A stretch of 64,000 nucleotides of DNA, from NCBI RefSeq assembly GCF_950295315.1, contig NC_080164.1, forward strand, positions 55,585,451 through 55,649,450, given 5' to 3'. Below are positions 11,801 to 26,800 of the stretch, in pieces. The DNA comes from Erinaceus europaeus (Eukaryota; Chordata; Mammalia; Eulipotyphla; Erinaceidae). Made by a program: the position numbers and the translations under genes. Numbering within the stretch: position 1 is the stretch's first letter; the number at the start of each line of letters is the position of its first letter. Below the pieces are notes generated by a model, which did not search any database, had not been told where the DNA came from, and saw only the letters and a program-made list of their open reading frames with translations.

Positions 11801-14800
11801 GCATGTGAATACCACTGAACAGCCTCTCCACCCCAATTTTCTATTTACTTATTTTAAGAGGGAGAAAGGTACCACAACACTGCTCCACCAACCATAGAGC
11901 CTCTCCAGTGTTGCCCATGGTGTTTCCATGTGGTGAGATGTTCCAATTCAAGACCTCATGCTTAGTAAGGCATTTTTTAAAATTACTATTTACTACTGGA
12001 CAGAAACAGAGAGAAATTGAGAAGGGAGGGGGAGATAGAGAGGGGAAGGGACAGAGAGACACCTGCAGCCCTTCTTTACCACTTGTGAAGCTTTCCCCTG
12101 CAGGTGGGGACCAGGGACTTGAACCTGGATGCTTACAAAATGTAATGCATGTACTTAACCAGGTGTGCCACCACCTGGCCCCAGTAAGGCATGTTTTCTA
12201 CTGAGCAAGCTATCTCCTTCCCCACTAGAAATATTAACTACTGTGGAGATGGGTCCACAGGTAAAGTGTATATAACTTCCCATGTGTGAACCTTGTGTTC
12301 AATCCCTGGAACATGGTAACAGCATGGATAGCACCAATGTAACTCTGTGGATGGCAGTTGACTTTGGGTGTCTCTCCCACTCCTCTCAAAAAATGCAAGG
12401 TAAAAAACAAAACAACAACAACAAAAATAAACTGGGCTGGGAGGCAGTTCAACAGTATAGCATATGTACAAAGCTCTGGGTTCATTCTCCAGTATATCAA
12501 ATATAAATACATAGGACATTACTACAAACAAAGCATACCTTTTTCATCTGGCAGATATCTGAAATCCATAGATTCACTAACTTCCTGGTCAGAAGGTCTC
12601 CGCAATTGCATTTTGACCGTTACGGGTTCCATTATAGCTTTACAGTATGGCGGTGTTTTGAAAACAATGGCTACCTGACGGTGAACATCAGCTTGTGAAA
12701 AGATGCCTTTTGCTTCCCAATCGTTCAACACAAACCGAACTTCTATATCATCTGTAGAGAAGAAAGCAAAGAATATTAATGAGAAACAAAATAAAAATCT
12801 AAAATATATTCTGAATTTAATTTAATTAAACAAATTTTAAAAATACCTTTCTGGACTTTATCGCAGAGTAGAAATATTTCATCTCCCCCTCTGACACTTC
12901 CACAGTTCTTGTTTACACGACAAATTCTTAATTCTGCAGTATTAGGAGCCCCTAAAAAGAAGTATTTTTTAGATGAACTACTACCTTAGTAATACATTCT
13001 ACTCCTTTTTGAAAGAAATAATTTAAAGAAAATAATTTATAGGATAGATAAAAAGGCTTAGTGAATAAGCTAACAGTACTAAGTACATCAATCTTTCACA
13101 TCTGTTTCTTTTACACTTGCATTGCCAAATCTGACCTAAAAGCCTATTACTTCAATTCTTGGTAATGCTATGTCCTCTATATCTCCCTGCTTTTGAATTT
13201 TGAAATTCTTCAAATCCATTCTATATACTGTCCTCAGATCAAACTTCTTAAATCATAACAATGACCCTATGACAATGTAGTTTTCATGCTTCTTTATGAT
13301 AAAGACTATCATATTGGTCTTACTGCAGAATAATTGTTAGAGAAAAAAGAAAAGAAAAAAAAAGAAAAACTATGAAAATGTCTTGGTGGCCGGGCGGTAG
13401 TGCAGTGGGTTAAGCACATGTGGCGCAAAGCACAAGGGCTGACATAAGGATCCCGGTTCAAGCCCCCAGCTCCGCAGGGAATCACTTCACAAGTGGTGAA
13501 GCAGGTTGGCAGGGGTCTTTCTTTCCCTCTCTGTCTTCCCCTCCTCTCTCCATTTCTCTCTGTCCTATCCAACAAAGATATCAATAACAACAACAACAAT
13601 AACTACAATAATAAAATAAGGGCAACAAAAGGGAAAATAAATAAATATTAAAAAAAAAATAATACTATAATAGGATAATGGTTTAGTAAAATTATCATAC
13701 TATTGTATGAGAAAATATGCAGCTATTAAAAACAATGGGATGTCACGATAGACTGCTAAAAGAAGCAAACTAAAAAAGAGCTCAGAGATGATTGTTTTAA
13801 AGTTGCCTAAAACTTAACAATGTATTTGTGTATATATGAAGGAACTAATGTAAATACTGAAGACAGTGATCTTTGGCAGATGAGAGTATAGATTTACTCT
13901 CATTTATTTCAGCAATATTTGCCCATTTCTCTCTTTTTAAAATATTTATATTTATTATTGGATAGAGACAGGAATTGAGAGGAGAGGGAGAAAGACACAG
14001 AAAGATACCTGCAGCCCTGCTTCACTACTTGTGAAGCTTTCCTCCTGTAGATGGGAACCAGGGGCTTGAACCTGGATCCTAGCGCACTGTCATGTGTACA
14101 CTTAACCAGGTGTGCCACTGCCTGGCCCCAATATTTCTCTTTCTCTTTCTAAAAGGAAGCTCCTGGGAGCCTTCTTTTTAATTTTTAAATTCTTTTCTTT
14201 TTTCATTTTTTATATTTATTTATTTTTCCTTTAGTTGCCCTTGTTGTAGTTATTGTTGTTGATGTCGTTGGATAGGACAGAAAGAAATGGAGGAGGGGAC
14301 GACGGGGGGGGGGGGGGAGGAGAGAAAGACAGATACCTGCAGACCTGCTTTACCGCCTGTGAAGCGATTCCCCTGCAGGTGGGGAGCCAGGGGTTCGAAC
14401 CTGGATCCTTACCCTGGTCCTTGCACGTTGCACCACGTGCGCATAACCTGCTACGCTACTGCTGGGCCCCTTTTCTTTTCTTTTTTATTGCCACCAGGGT
14501 TATTGCTGGGGTTTGGTACCAGCACTACTATTTCACTTCTCCAGACAGCCATTTTTTAAAAATTTTATTTTATTGGATAGGATAAAGAATTTGAGCCTCC
14601 AAAGTCCCAGGTTTAATACTACCATAAACCAGTGCTGAGTAGTGCTCTTAAAAAAAAAAAAAAAAAAAGATGCCTGCAGACCTGCTTCACTTCTAATGAA
14701 GTCTGCCCTGCAGGTGGGGAGTGGGAGGTCAAATATCGGACCTTGTGCATGGTAATATGTGTGTTCAACCAGATGTGCCACTGCTCATCCCCTGAATATT

Positions 14801-17800
14801 TATTATAATGAATATACAGGCGGATATAGCTAATAGAGCATAGGACTTGCATGCCTGAGGCTCTCACTTCCATTTCCAGTGCCACATGTGACAAAATGGT
14901 ACTTGATTTCCTTCTCTTTCATATCAAACATTCTCTCATGATTTAGATTATATATATTCACGCACACAGTACTAAATACTTACGGTTGTCATAAATTGGG
15001 TTAGAGATGATGGGAGGTAGAGCTGTTGTTAAATTACCATGTTCATCAGGTAGGAAAACTTGGAAACATAATCTCACCACATTTAGGTCGCAGTCTTCAA
15101 TATCAAGCAGCTGTGGTTCAGGGACTGAACAGTACATTTTTTAAGAATATGAAATAGTCACACAGAATTAAAATCCCATTAGGTATGCTCCCTTACCTAA
15201 TATAAGCAATAAGACTGGGTAGCATTCAAATATATACCAACAAGAATAATGTACATAATATTAAGAATGCCTCTTATTAGGACTGTGTAGTACCTGACAA
15301 GTTATTATTATGGCCATCATTAGGAAATAACTATCCCAGTAATCTGACATTCAGAGCAGGGTCCCAAATTGACAATTTAAAAAAAAAACTTTTATTTATA
15401 AAAAGGAAACATTGACAAAACCATAGGATAAGAGGGGTACAACTTCACACAATTCCCACCACCAGATCTCCTTAATAATTATTGCAGGCCATACACAATA
15501 GAAAATAGCTATTAATTCCACAGACTTTAATTTAGCAACAAGACTCTGAATTATCTACTAAATGAATCTGTACAAGAATTACTATGATTTTCATTTGATA
15601 ACTGATTTAATGTATTATGAAAGAGGAGAGAGGGGGAGAGAGATAGAGCATTGCTTAGCTATTGTGACTCAGTCTGACAAATTCCTATGTAGGTAGTAGA
15701 ACCTGAACTAATATATTCTAAAAATAACAAAATAAACAAGCAAAGAAAGGATAACTCTACAGTCAAGTTTGGGTTATTCTGTTATTAATGTTCTAGGTTT
15801 TTTTTTTAATACCCCAGGGAATTTAGATTTTATTTTGCTTAGTATTAGAAATTCTCTATATTTCAAAATATGAATTAAATAAAATACAAATAATTGTGTA
15901 TATTATAAAACAGCATTAGAATAGAAAACAGTGCCTACTGTAACAATCCTATTTGAATTTATAACCTACCCCAACTATAAGTTCCCAGCCCCTTACATTG
16001 CTATTTTTCCCCTTTGCAGTTTTCATTGTCTAACAAATTATATATGTGTTTATGTATATATACTTATTTAGCATATGCACACATGTGTGTGTGTATGTTA
16101 CCAGAGCATTGTTCAACTGATTTATGGTGGTATAGGAGGACAAAATCTAGTACCTCTGTGCCTCAGACATAAAAAACTCCTGCATAGGGGGCCGGGTGGA
16201 GCGCAGCAGGTTAAGCGCACATGGTGCCAAGCGCTAGGACTGGAGTAAGGATCCTGGTTCGAGCACCCGGCTCCCCACCTGCAGGGGGGTCGCTTCACAG
16301 GTCTGTAGATGTTTCTCTTTCTCTCCTCCTCTCGTTTTCCCCTCCTTTCTCGACTTTTGTCTGTCCTATCCAACAACATCAAAATGGAGAAAATGGCCTC
16401 CAGGAGCAGTGGATTCATAGAGCAGGCACTGAGCCCCAGTGATAACCCTAGAAGCAAAAAGCAAAAAAAAAAAAAAAAAAAAAAAATCCTCTGCCCCAAC
16501 CTCGCCCTCCACTGATGTACCCACTGGACGGTCCACGGTAGAACCAAGTTCCCTGGAGGGAGGCACTACCTTCTGTCTGCTGTCGCCCTGCGGCTCTCCC
16601 AGGGGTGCCTCCTAAAGTAGGGGAAGACCTCACTTGCACCCTAAGGAGGTAGGGGAGGGTTCAGCAAGGAGAGAGGGGACAGCACCCCAAATTCGGGTCT
16701 TGTCTGCATTCCGAATCCTCCCAGCCTCCTGACTGCGGACACCCGGGGAAGAGTCGCACCCATCCCCCTCCTCACCCATGCGGGGTGGAAGGGGGCTGAC
16801 TTGAGCTCAACCCAGGTTTGCCCAAGTTCCTGCTCCCTCCCATTTCAGACAGGATGAAACAAGACCTCCAAACTCCCCCACCTCCACCACCATCAGCACC
16901 CCTCAAAAAAAAAAATCTCCAGCATAACCAATCATACTCTCTCTCCTTCCTAGCATATTTGTTAATTGTTGGTCTCTCCACTATAGTATGAATTCTTCAA
17001 AGATAGAAATTTCCATCTGGGGTTAAGCGCACCTGGCGCAAAGCGCAGGGACCGGCGTAAGGATCCCGGTTCGAGCCCCCGGCTCCCCACCTGCAGGGGA
17101 GTCGCTTCACGGACGGTGAAGCAGGTCTGCAGGTGTCTATCTTTCTCTCCCCTCCCTCTCTGTCTTCCCCTCCTCTCTCCATTTCTCTCTGTCCTATCCA
17201 ACAACAAAGCAACGTCAACGATGGCAATAATAACCGCAATGAGGCTGCAACAAGTAGGGCAACAAAAAGGGGGAAAAATGGCCTCCAGGAGTGGTGGATT
17301 CATGGTGCAGGCACCGAGCCCAGCAATAACCCTGGAGGAAAAAAAAAAAAAAAAAGAAATTTCCATCTGTTTTACTCACTGATTTAATCTAAACATTTAC
17401 AGCAATGTAAAGCTTTACAGATTAATTGATGTAAAAACTTGTTCATGAGCAGCCAGCTTGGGAAATGGTGAGATGGCACAGTGGCTTTTAATGCTGAACT
17501 CCACTAAGCCTGAGGTCTTGAGTTTGATCGTCAGTGGTGCATATATGAGAATGAAACACTGGTGCTCCCCTTCTCTCTCTCTCTATCTTTCTCCCTCTCC
17601 CTCTCTCTCTCAGTAACTAACACATACACACACCTCTATACAGTCCTCAAAGGACTCCTTCTATCCTTGTTAATGGATAAATAAATCTTGAAAAAAGAAT
17701 TCTGTTGAATGAATACATAAGCAGTTAAGGGAGGTAATCTATTGTAAAAGATAGAAAACTCATTGTTTCAATGGACCTAGTTGCGAAGATATTTAATATA

Positions 17801-20800
17801 ACAGTAACATAAAAACCATTTAAGTGCCAAAATAAAATGTATTCAAGTTTCATTATAGACCTTGTCCATAATGAGCATGATATTCATCTCAGAAGGCAAA
17901 TGCTAAGAAATTAGATGACCCAACAGAAGCCACAAAGCTTTTTATAATCTACTGCTGAGTGAATGGTTTAATTAGGAGGATACTACACTTTGAATTTGAG
18001 AGAAATGAAAAGGATTTCAAGGTTTTCAGATAATGAAAACAATTTGGACATTTCTGATAGGTAAGTAAATAAAGCATGCTCATTTATTCATGTACTCATT
18101 TATTCTTTCAACAATGTTTTACACAGGTCTCTATCAAATGACAGACTCTGTACTAGGTACCAATGATTCATGGAAGATAGTCCTTAAACCTCCAAAGCCT
18201 TGTGAATTAGTGAAGGAAAACCATGTAAACAAAATTATAGCAATGCATTTTAGAAAACTGTACAGAGTGGGGCCAGGAGGTGGTGCACCTGGTTAAGTGC
18301 ACACATTATAGTGCACAGGACCTGGGTTCATACCCCTGGCCACCATCTGGCAAAAGGAAAGCTTCTCAAGTGGTAAAGCAGGGCTGCAGGTGTCTCTGGT
18401 CTTTCCCACTCTATCTCCTTCTCTGTTCTCAATTTCTCTATCCAAGAACAAATAAATAAATAAGGTTTTTTAAAAAGACAACAGTAATTTTAAAAAATGA
18501 GAAAATTGTACAGAGTTTTAGGAAAATAGAATATGTCACTTTGGGGAGGTTAGGTAAAGCTTTAAATTTAACAATTAAAATTTCACCAGGTGGATCAGGG
18601 CATTACATACAAGGGAACTGTGTGTACAAAGGCATAGAGTGGCAAGAAAAATCATGGTTCTTCTAACACAGCAACTCACTGACAAAAAGTTAACAATGGT
18701 CAAAACAAAGTATGCAGATGTTCATTCTGTGTTAGGAAAAAGAGGAATGGATGGAAAATTGAATCAAAAGAGGAAAGCTGTAGGTGAAGCTGAGACAGAA
18801 AACAAGGATTATGTTATGAAGGACATTCAATGACATGATTAAGATGGTGAACTTGACAATTCTTTAAAGCTTGGCTCATGACTCACTTGCATCAGAATTA
18901 TGTAGGACAGAGGTTTACAAATTGTAGTTTGGGACCATTTAGTCATGACTTTTATTTTTAAGATCACTTTATTTGAGAAATATTAGTTTATAAGATTATT
19001 CTCACGGGTGTTGATCAGAAAGTAAATTTAGTGGGTTGGCGACCCAGGAAATGGTGCAACAGCTGAAACAGGGCTTGCACACATGAGGAGACACAAGTTT
19101 GAATCCCCAGCCCTTCATATGCCAGAGTAGAATTCTGGCTCTATCTCACTAAGAAATAATTAAAAAAAAAAAAAATTAGTGAGCTAGTTGTCCAAGAAGT
19201 GGAGCAATAGGTAAAGTGTTAGACTCTAAAGCATGAGATTTTGAGTTTGATCCCCAGCATTGTATGTGTTTGTCTCTTCCATAAATAAATCACTTTTAAA
19301 AAATTAGTGGATTGGACAGCATGTTTTAGTCTTCAAGAATCTGCCTGCATAATTTCACTACTCACAGCAGACTCTTTCTTCCTTTTTCACTTTAGATAGA
19401 GACAGAAAAGGAGAGAAACAGAGAGGGAGGACAGACACCACAGTGCCACTCCATTGATCATAGTTTGGTGTGTGATGTTCCCATGTGGTGCCTGGAGCTC
19501 AAGCAGGTCCTCTTGCAAGTTAAAGTGTAAACTGTTAAAAAAAAAGATTTAAGGAAAAAAGGGGGGTGTGCACTGTGAATGTTTGAAACACAGTCATTTT
19601 TATGTAGTTACAGCATTTTCTTGTTCTATGCATGGCTCCAAATATATATCCTAAACCTTGTGTGTGTGGTAGGGGGGCAATGTGGTAGGGGGCCTCTTAG
19701 TGTGTGGTGAACTTCTTCCCTTCAGATTCTACTCCCAACCAGATTGTGAGCTTTCAAATGAGCCAGGTGAGCTACCCCAGTGCTAAGAAAGAAAGAAAGA
19801 AAGAAAATGTTCCATAAAACAGAAATATTTTTATCCTATGTGTGTACATGTAAATATTAAGAAAAGAAAATATATTTCCTACTGTGAATCAGTCAAATAA
19901 ACACAAACCTAGTGCTTGTTAAAGTGCAGAGTCTCAGGCCCCACACAAAGCCTATCAAATTAGTGGGACTATTACTTAGAATCTACACTATGAAACACTT
20001 AAAAAAAAACTTTATAAAAGAGAGAATACAAACTAGATCACAGCTCTTGCATATGGGATACAGGAGAGCAGAGGTGGGGTCACAGTCATACAAGTCTTAT
20101 TAAACCACCTCCTGAAGCACCCGGTGGCCTGAGATCTACATTTTTTGTTATTGTCAACAGGGTTATCTCTAGGGCTTGGTAGCTCCACGATGAATCCACT
20201 GCTCCTGGTGGCCATTCCCCCACGCCTTTTTTTCTTCCTTATCTTTGATGACAGACAAAAGTTGAGCAAGGAGGGGGAAGAGAGAAGAGACAGCTGAAGC
20301 CTGGCATCACTACTTATGAGGCTTCCCCCTTGCAGGTAGGGAACGGGAGCTTAAACCTGGGTCCTTACACATGGTAATGTGTGCTCAACCAGGTGTGTGT
20401 GCCACCACCCAACTCCTGGGATCTACATTTTTAACATTTACTCAGAGATAGCTATGTACAAATTGAGAACCTCTGCTAAAGATTATTTGGGGCCACTGGA
20501 GAATGATATAGAGTTCTGAAATAATTTGTATATGGTTTTTAAAAGTTATCTTTGCAGAGTAGATAAGCAATTAAAAATAAAAGCAAGAACATGGGGCCAG
20601 GTGGTGGCATACCTTGTTAAGCACTCACATTACAATGTACAAGAACCCAGGTTTAAGCATCTGGTCCCTACCTGCAGGGGGAAATCTTTATATGTGGTGA
20701 AGTAGGGCTGCAGGTGTCTCTCTGTTTCTTTCCCTCTCTATCTCTCCCTCCAAAGGAAACAAAGAGACCTGTGCACACCTATGTTCATAAAAGCATAATT

Positions 20801-23800
20801 TGTAATAGCAATTTATAATTGTTCAAACTTAGAAGCAACCCAAATGCCCAATGACAGAGAGTAGTTAAGAAAGTTGTGGTATATATACACAATGTGATAT
20901 TATGCAGATGTTAAAAATGATGAAGTCATCTCCTTTGCCATACTTTGGACAGAACTTGAAGGTATCATGTTGAGTGAGATAAGCCAGAAAGGTAAGGACA
21001 AATACTGAATGATCTCATTCATAGGTAGAAGTTAAGAAGAAAGGACAGTAAGGGAAAGCATAAGATAAAACTTGGACTAGGTGTAGTATATAGTATCAAA
21101 AGCAAAGAACTCTGGGTAAGAAGGAAAGGGATGGGATGGATGGTTTCTGGGCTCCTGGTGTATGATGGCAGGAAATGAGCTAAGTTGGGGGAGTTTTGCA
21201 GATATCTATCATGGGGGGGATGAGAGGTTATACCTATATGTCAACAATTGTAAGTAAACCATTAACCCTCCAATAATGTGGAAAAATTTTTCCCGCAGAT
21301 GGCCCATTTACTTTTTGAGTCCTACATCTTTTTTAAAGCCTTTTCTACTAGAATCAAGAGGCCTAGAATTGAATCCTACTGCCGTCACTTACACTTGACA
21401 TGAGACTCTGGAAAGCTACATAACTAAAGCTTTGTTTTCCTCTTCTATATAGCATTGTTATCTAATCAGTACACAAAATAATAAAGTTAGCACTTAATAT
21501 TTGCTTCTTGAATTACAAAAAGTACTTAATAAATATAAGTTATTATTTATAATATTCTTATTTATAGTACACTATCCCTATTTTATACTTCATCAAGACT
21601 GAGATTATCTTTCTTCTAGAAGTTTGCTCTTTAGCAATGAACCAAAAATTTTATTTTTTTTATTTTTCTGAGATCTGTTTAAGTTTACTTTTAAGTAAAA
21701 TAAGAAGAGTTAAACTTGATTACTTTCTAGATTCATCTCATTCTTTTTGTAATTAGCAATTTAATAAGATTGTGGGATAAGAAGGGTACAATTACATACA
21801 ATTCCCACCACCAGAATTCCATGTCCAATCCCCTCTACTGGAAGGTTCCCTATTTTTTTATCCCTCTGGGAGTATGGAGACCAGAGATCTCTATGAGGTG
21901 CAGAAGGTGGGAGTTCTGGCTTCTATAATTGCTTCTCTACTGGACATGGGCACTGAAAAGCCAATCTATAACCCCAGCCAATTTCTATCTTTCTCTAGTA
22001 GGATAGGGATCTGGGGAGGTGGGGTTCCAGGACATAATGTTGAGGTCATCTGCCCACAGAAGGCAGGTTGGCATCATGGCAGCATCTGCAACTTGGTGGC
22101 TAAAAAGCTTATTTATTTTATCATTTATTTCATCGGGGGTTAATGGTTTATAGTACAGTTGTAACATATGGGATTAATTTCTCACCTCCCTGTGATAGGT
22201 GTCTGTAAAACACTCTTTTTAACCAAAATGTTGAGTGAATATGTTCTAAACCTAGAAAATTGCCACTTCTGAAAATATATAGAGAAAGGGTCAAAATCTC
22301 CAAGTATCTAGTTGTTAGTAAAATGAAAAGTAACACACTGTCCATTACCAGATAACTAGAAAAACAGTTAACGGTCTACCTAAACAATAAAAAACTGTCA
22401 AAAAGTAAAATAAGTATAAATACTAACAGGCTGAAGATAGCTAGGATAACTGTTATGCAAAACAGACTTTTATACCTAGCTGAGGCATCAAAGAGCCTAG
22501 GGTTAATCCCCAGCAACACCGTAAGCCAGAACTGAGCAAAGTTCTGGTAAACAAACACTAACATAGAAAGATGTTTTAAGAAATATTTCAGCAGCTGGAT
22601 AAATAGGTCAACTGGTAAAGTGTATGACATCCATTCCTGGGGTTTCTGGTTTGATCCCTAGCACTGCAAGTACCAGAATGGTACTCTTGCATGTCTTTAA
22701 CTCCTTCTCTTTGCCTCATGTGAAACTCCATTTGTAATAAATTAATAGAAAAGTATTAAAATCAATATTCTTGAAAAGAAATACAACAAAAATATATCTC
22801 AAAAACATTATTTTTTGGAAGAGAAGCCAGTCAGAAAGAACTACATATTATAAGAGTCCATCTACATGAAAGAAACAAATTCATAGAGGCAGAAAGCAAA
22901 CTGGTTGTTTTTTAGGTATAGAAAGTTGGGGGGGGGGATAAGGGATGACGAAGGAATACAGAGCTTCTTTTGGGATAGTGATGAAAAAAATGTTCTAAAA
23001 TTGTGTTAATTGTTACACAACTGTGAATATACTAAAAAGCACTGTAATATGCACATTAAATGATTGAACTGTATGTGGAAAAATATATTCCTGAGTGGAA
23101 AAAAGGAGACTAGGAAATATAACATGATTCTATTTATATGAAAATGTATCAGCATGAAAAGTAAATTCTATAAAAATATAAAGCAAATTTAATAGTAATG
23201 TGTTCTACCCCTCCAGTGCAGCTAAAATATAGTAGTCATTCAATTCCTGAATTATGCATATTTAAGTATCTGTAGAAATTCTTATGGCAGACAACTGTGT
23301 AAAAGATACCAACATTTAGCTTGGTGGTCATTTACCTACTTAAATAGGGTGCTTACAATTGTGTGAAGTTTCACTGTTGATCAAGCTCCTAAGTCAAGTA
23401 CATCTTATAATTAGAATGCCTGTTCAATATTTAGGAACAAAAAGGAGAGTATATATTGATGATCTGCTGAAATGGCAAAATGAAGGCTGTTTTTGATATT
23501 TGTGATAACTACAAAACTTCGACTACAAAAGGATTTTTCTTTTGGTGCTGGGCAGAAAAGCACCTGGTTAGCTGAGTGCACACATTACCATATGCAAGAA
23601 TCTGGGATCAAGTCCTCAGCCTCCACCTGGGTGGGGGGAGCTTCACAAATGGTAAAGCAGGTCTTCAGGCCTCTCTCCTTCTCTCTCTCACTCCACCCTC
23701 CCTCCCCTTTCAATTTCTGTTTCTATCCAATAAATAAATGATTTTTCAAAGAATTTCCAAAATGGAGAATTTTAAAATAAATTTCATTCCTCAGCTGTAG

Positions 23801-26800
23801 GTATTATAAGTAAACAGAAAACTGAAGACAACCTTTACAATACAGGTTTAAGATACAAATAAAAATAACACAAATAAATTAATATCCAAATAGCAGAAAT
23901 TAGTATACAAAACATACCATTGAACGGATTGATTCCTGCCCTTATTCTCGAAATAATAGCTTCTTTTACTTCTTTTTTCTTTACACATCGAATACCTAAA
24001 TTTTGAAAACTAGAAGGAAGACAAAGAACTTTCAAACTGCTTTGTACTTAAACACAGGGACACATAAATTCAATTTTATTTATTATGCAAAAATTAAGGG
24101 TATACCTAACAATGAAGAATCATATTATTAGATGGAAATATCTGACCATGAAATGCATTTTTTTAAATTATTATTCATTGTTGGTTAGGACAGAGAGAAA
24201 TGGAGAGAGGAGGGGAAGAAAGAGAAAGGGAAAGAAAGACAGACACCTGCAAACCTGCTTCACCGCATGTGAAGCGACCACCCTACAGGTGCGGAGCTGG
24301 GGGCTCAAACCAGGATCCTTACGCTTTGCGCCATGTGCGCTTAACCTGTTGCGCTACCACCCGACTCCCATGAAATGCATTTCTAAGATATAATAAAAAA
24401 AAGTGATATTTTGTTTATAAGGAAATTAGTAAGAAAAATATCATTTTTACATATAGTAGTTTACATTTATACTTTACTAATATGTTTATCAAACATATCA
24501 AATGAATATTTAATAGAAAAGCAACACCAAAATAATTAAAATTCATTTCCCAAATTAATAAATCAACAGTATCTGTATATCTTAAAATGTAAAGCAAAAG
24601 TTGAAAAAAAAAAAAAAGATGCCCAAGACTAAGGCCTCAAGTATGCTTTGCTCATGAAAGTGTAGCCTACCTTTCAAAAATGTGCATAGACTACTAACAG
24701 TTAAAAATTAGCAATCACGGGGGGGGGGGGGGGGGGGGGGTCGGGCGGTGGCGCAGTGGGTTAAGCGCATGTGGCGCAAAGCGCAGGGACTGGCATAAGG
24801 ATCCCGGTTCGAGCCCCCGGCTCCCCACCTGCAGGGGAGTCGCTTCACAGGCGGTGAAGCAGGTCTGCAGGTGTCTATCTTTCTCTCCACTTCTCTGTTT
24901 TCCCCTCCTCTCTCCATTTCTCTCTGTCCTATCCAACAATGAACTGCGTCAACAAGGGCAATAATAATAACCACAACGAAGCTACAACAAGGGCAACAAA
25001 AGGGAGAAAAAAAAATGGCCTCCAGGAGCGGTGGATTCATGTTGCAGGCACCGAGCCCAGCAATAACCCTGGAGGAGGAAAAAAAAAAAAATTAGCAATC
25101 ACGGGGCTTGGTGGTGGCTCACCTGGTATAGCGCATATTAAAGTTAGCCATCTCTAGGGCCCGAATTCAAGCCCCCAGCCCCCACCTGTGGGAAGAAGCC
25201 TCGTAAGTGGCAGAGAAGAGCAGCAGGTCTCTCTCTCTCCCTCTCTCTCTCTGTCTCTGTGTGTGTGTCTCTCTCTCTCCCTCTGTCTCCCTCCTCCCCC
25301 ACCAAGAATGGTGGAGCCATGCAGACACCAAGCACTGGTGAATACCCTGATGGCAAAAAAAAAAAAAAAGAAAGTAATTACATATAAACATCTATCCTCC
25401 TGGTTTCTTTTGAACAATTTAAGGTCTGGAAATTGTAGGTTGACACAGAAATGCCTGGTGGGGGTTTTAACATCTGCAGCCCCATTTCTGATTGCATACA
25501 GTACCTGATAATCCTCATAAACCTGATCCATCTCACTTTATTTTCTTTTTTTAAAGATAGAAATGCAGAGGCAGAGAGAGGGAGAGGCAAAGAGGACACG
25601 GCACTGAGGTTTCCTTCAATGTGGTGGGGGCCAGGCTCTATCTTTTTTTTTAAATTTATGTATTTATTTATGAGAAAGATAGGAGAAGAGAGAGAAGAAC
25701 TAGACATCACTCTGGTAGATGTGCTGCTGGGGATTGAACTCAGGACCTCCTTCTTTAGAGCCCAATGCTTTATCCACTGCGCCACCTCCCAGATCACGGC
25801 CAGGCTCTATCTAACCTGAGTCTCACACATGACACAGCAGCACACTATCCAAATGAGCTATTTCATTGGTCCCCATGCCATTCATTTATGTTATAGCATG
25901 CTAAATTTCACAGATACTTGGTTTTTGAGTTCTGACATCTTTGCTAGTAGCAGGAAGTGCTACATTATGATGTAAAAGACTGTATCCATACTATATGAAG
26001 CTAAAATAATGATCAATTACTATATGAAAGCATTGAATATTTTTAGAAAGATGTCTAATACTAATATGTAACCTAAGTTTCAAAAGTCACTTAAGGAAAA
26101 ATTCTCAATAGCTACAAATATTACTAATTTACATATGTGTATACAGATGATGGTGGGGGAAACTCCCCCACCACCAGCAGTCATACTTGTTCCCACATGG
26201 AAAAACCATGACATCATTAAAGCTGGGTGGGTGTGAATAAGGAAGCAAAACTTGACTATAATAACATTACTGTTTGTTTCACAGGAGACTGCCAATCTTG
26301 TTTTCTCCTCTACACTCATGCTTTCTTTTTAGGGAATTTTAAAAATATTTATTTATTCCCTTTTGTTGCCTTTGTTGTTTTATTGTTGTAGTTACTACTG
26401 TTGTTGATGTCGTCGTTGTTGTTGGATAGGACAGAGAGAAATTTAGAGAGGAGGGGAAGATAGAGAGGGAGAGAGAAACATAAGACACCTGCAGACCTGC
26501 TTCACTGCTTGTGAAGCGACCCCCCTATAGGTGGGGAGCCGGGGACTCAAACCAGGATCCTTACACTGGTCCTTGTGCTTTGCGCCATGTGCGCTTAACC
26601 CACTCCGCTACCGCCCAACTCCCCATGCTTTCTTACCTTATACTCTACATGTTCACCACACTTGCAATTTTTTTTGCTACTAAAATATTTTCAGTATTTC
26701 TCCTTTACATCCAGTAATTAAAAAGGAAATCTTAAATTCATAATCTTTTCTTGATTCACTTTATTTATTTACTTATTTTAACTAGAGCACTGTTCAGCTC

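Larger units (their letters stand above)
18890..20490 (-). repeat. MER5A-like DNA transposon pieces with SINEs between
   Basis: CAGAGGTTTACAAATTGTAGT at 18908, TGCAGAGTCTCAGGCCCCAC at 19925 and AAATTGAGAACCTCTGC at 20458 resemble ends and middle of MER5A (hAT-Charlie family). I infer more than one old copy, broken by later SINEs; exact boundaries are uncertain. Confidence 0.45.

Noticed and set aside
24741..24830. tRNA-like sequences with A and B boxes at many SINE heads
   Set aside because: They are SINE heads with diverged cloverleaf potential and SINE bodies attached, not tRNA genes.
25167..25391. 74-codon frame with RERE and TQRQ-type repeats
   Set aside because: Comes from the CT/GT-rich part of a SINE.
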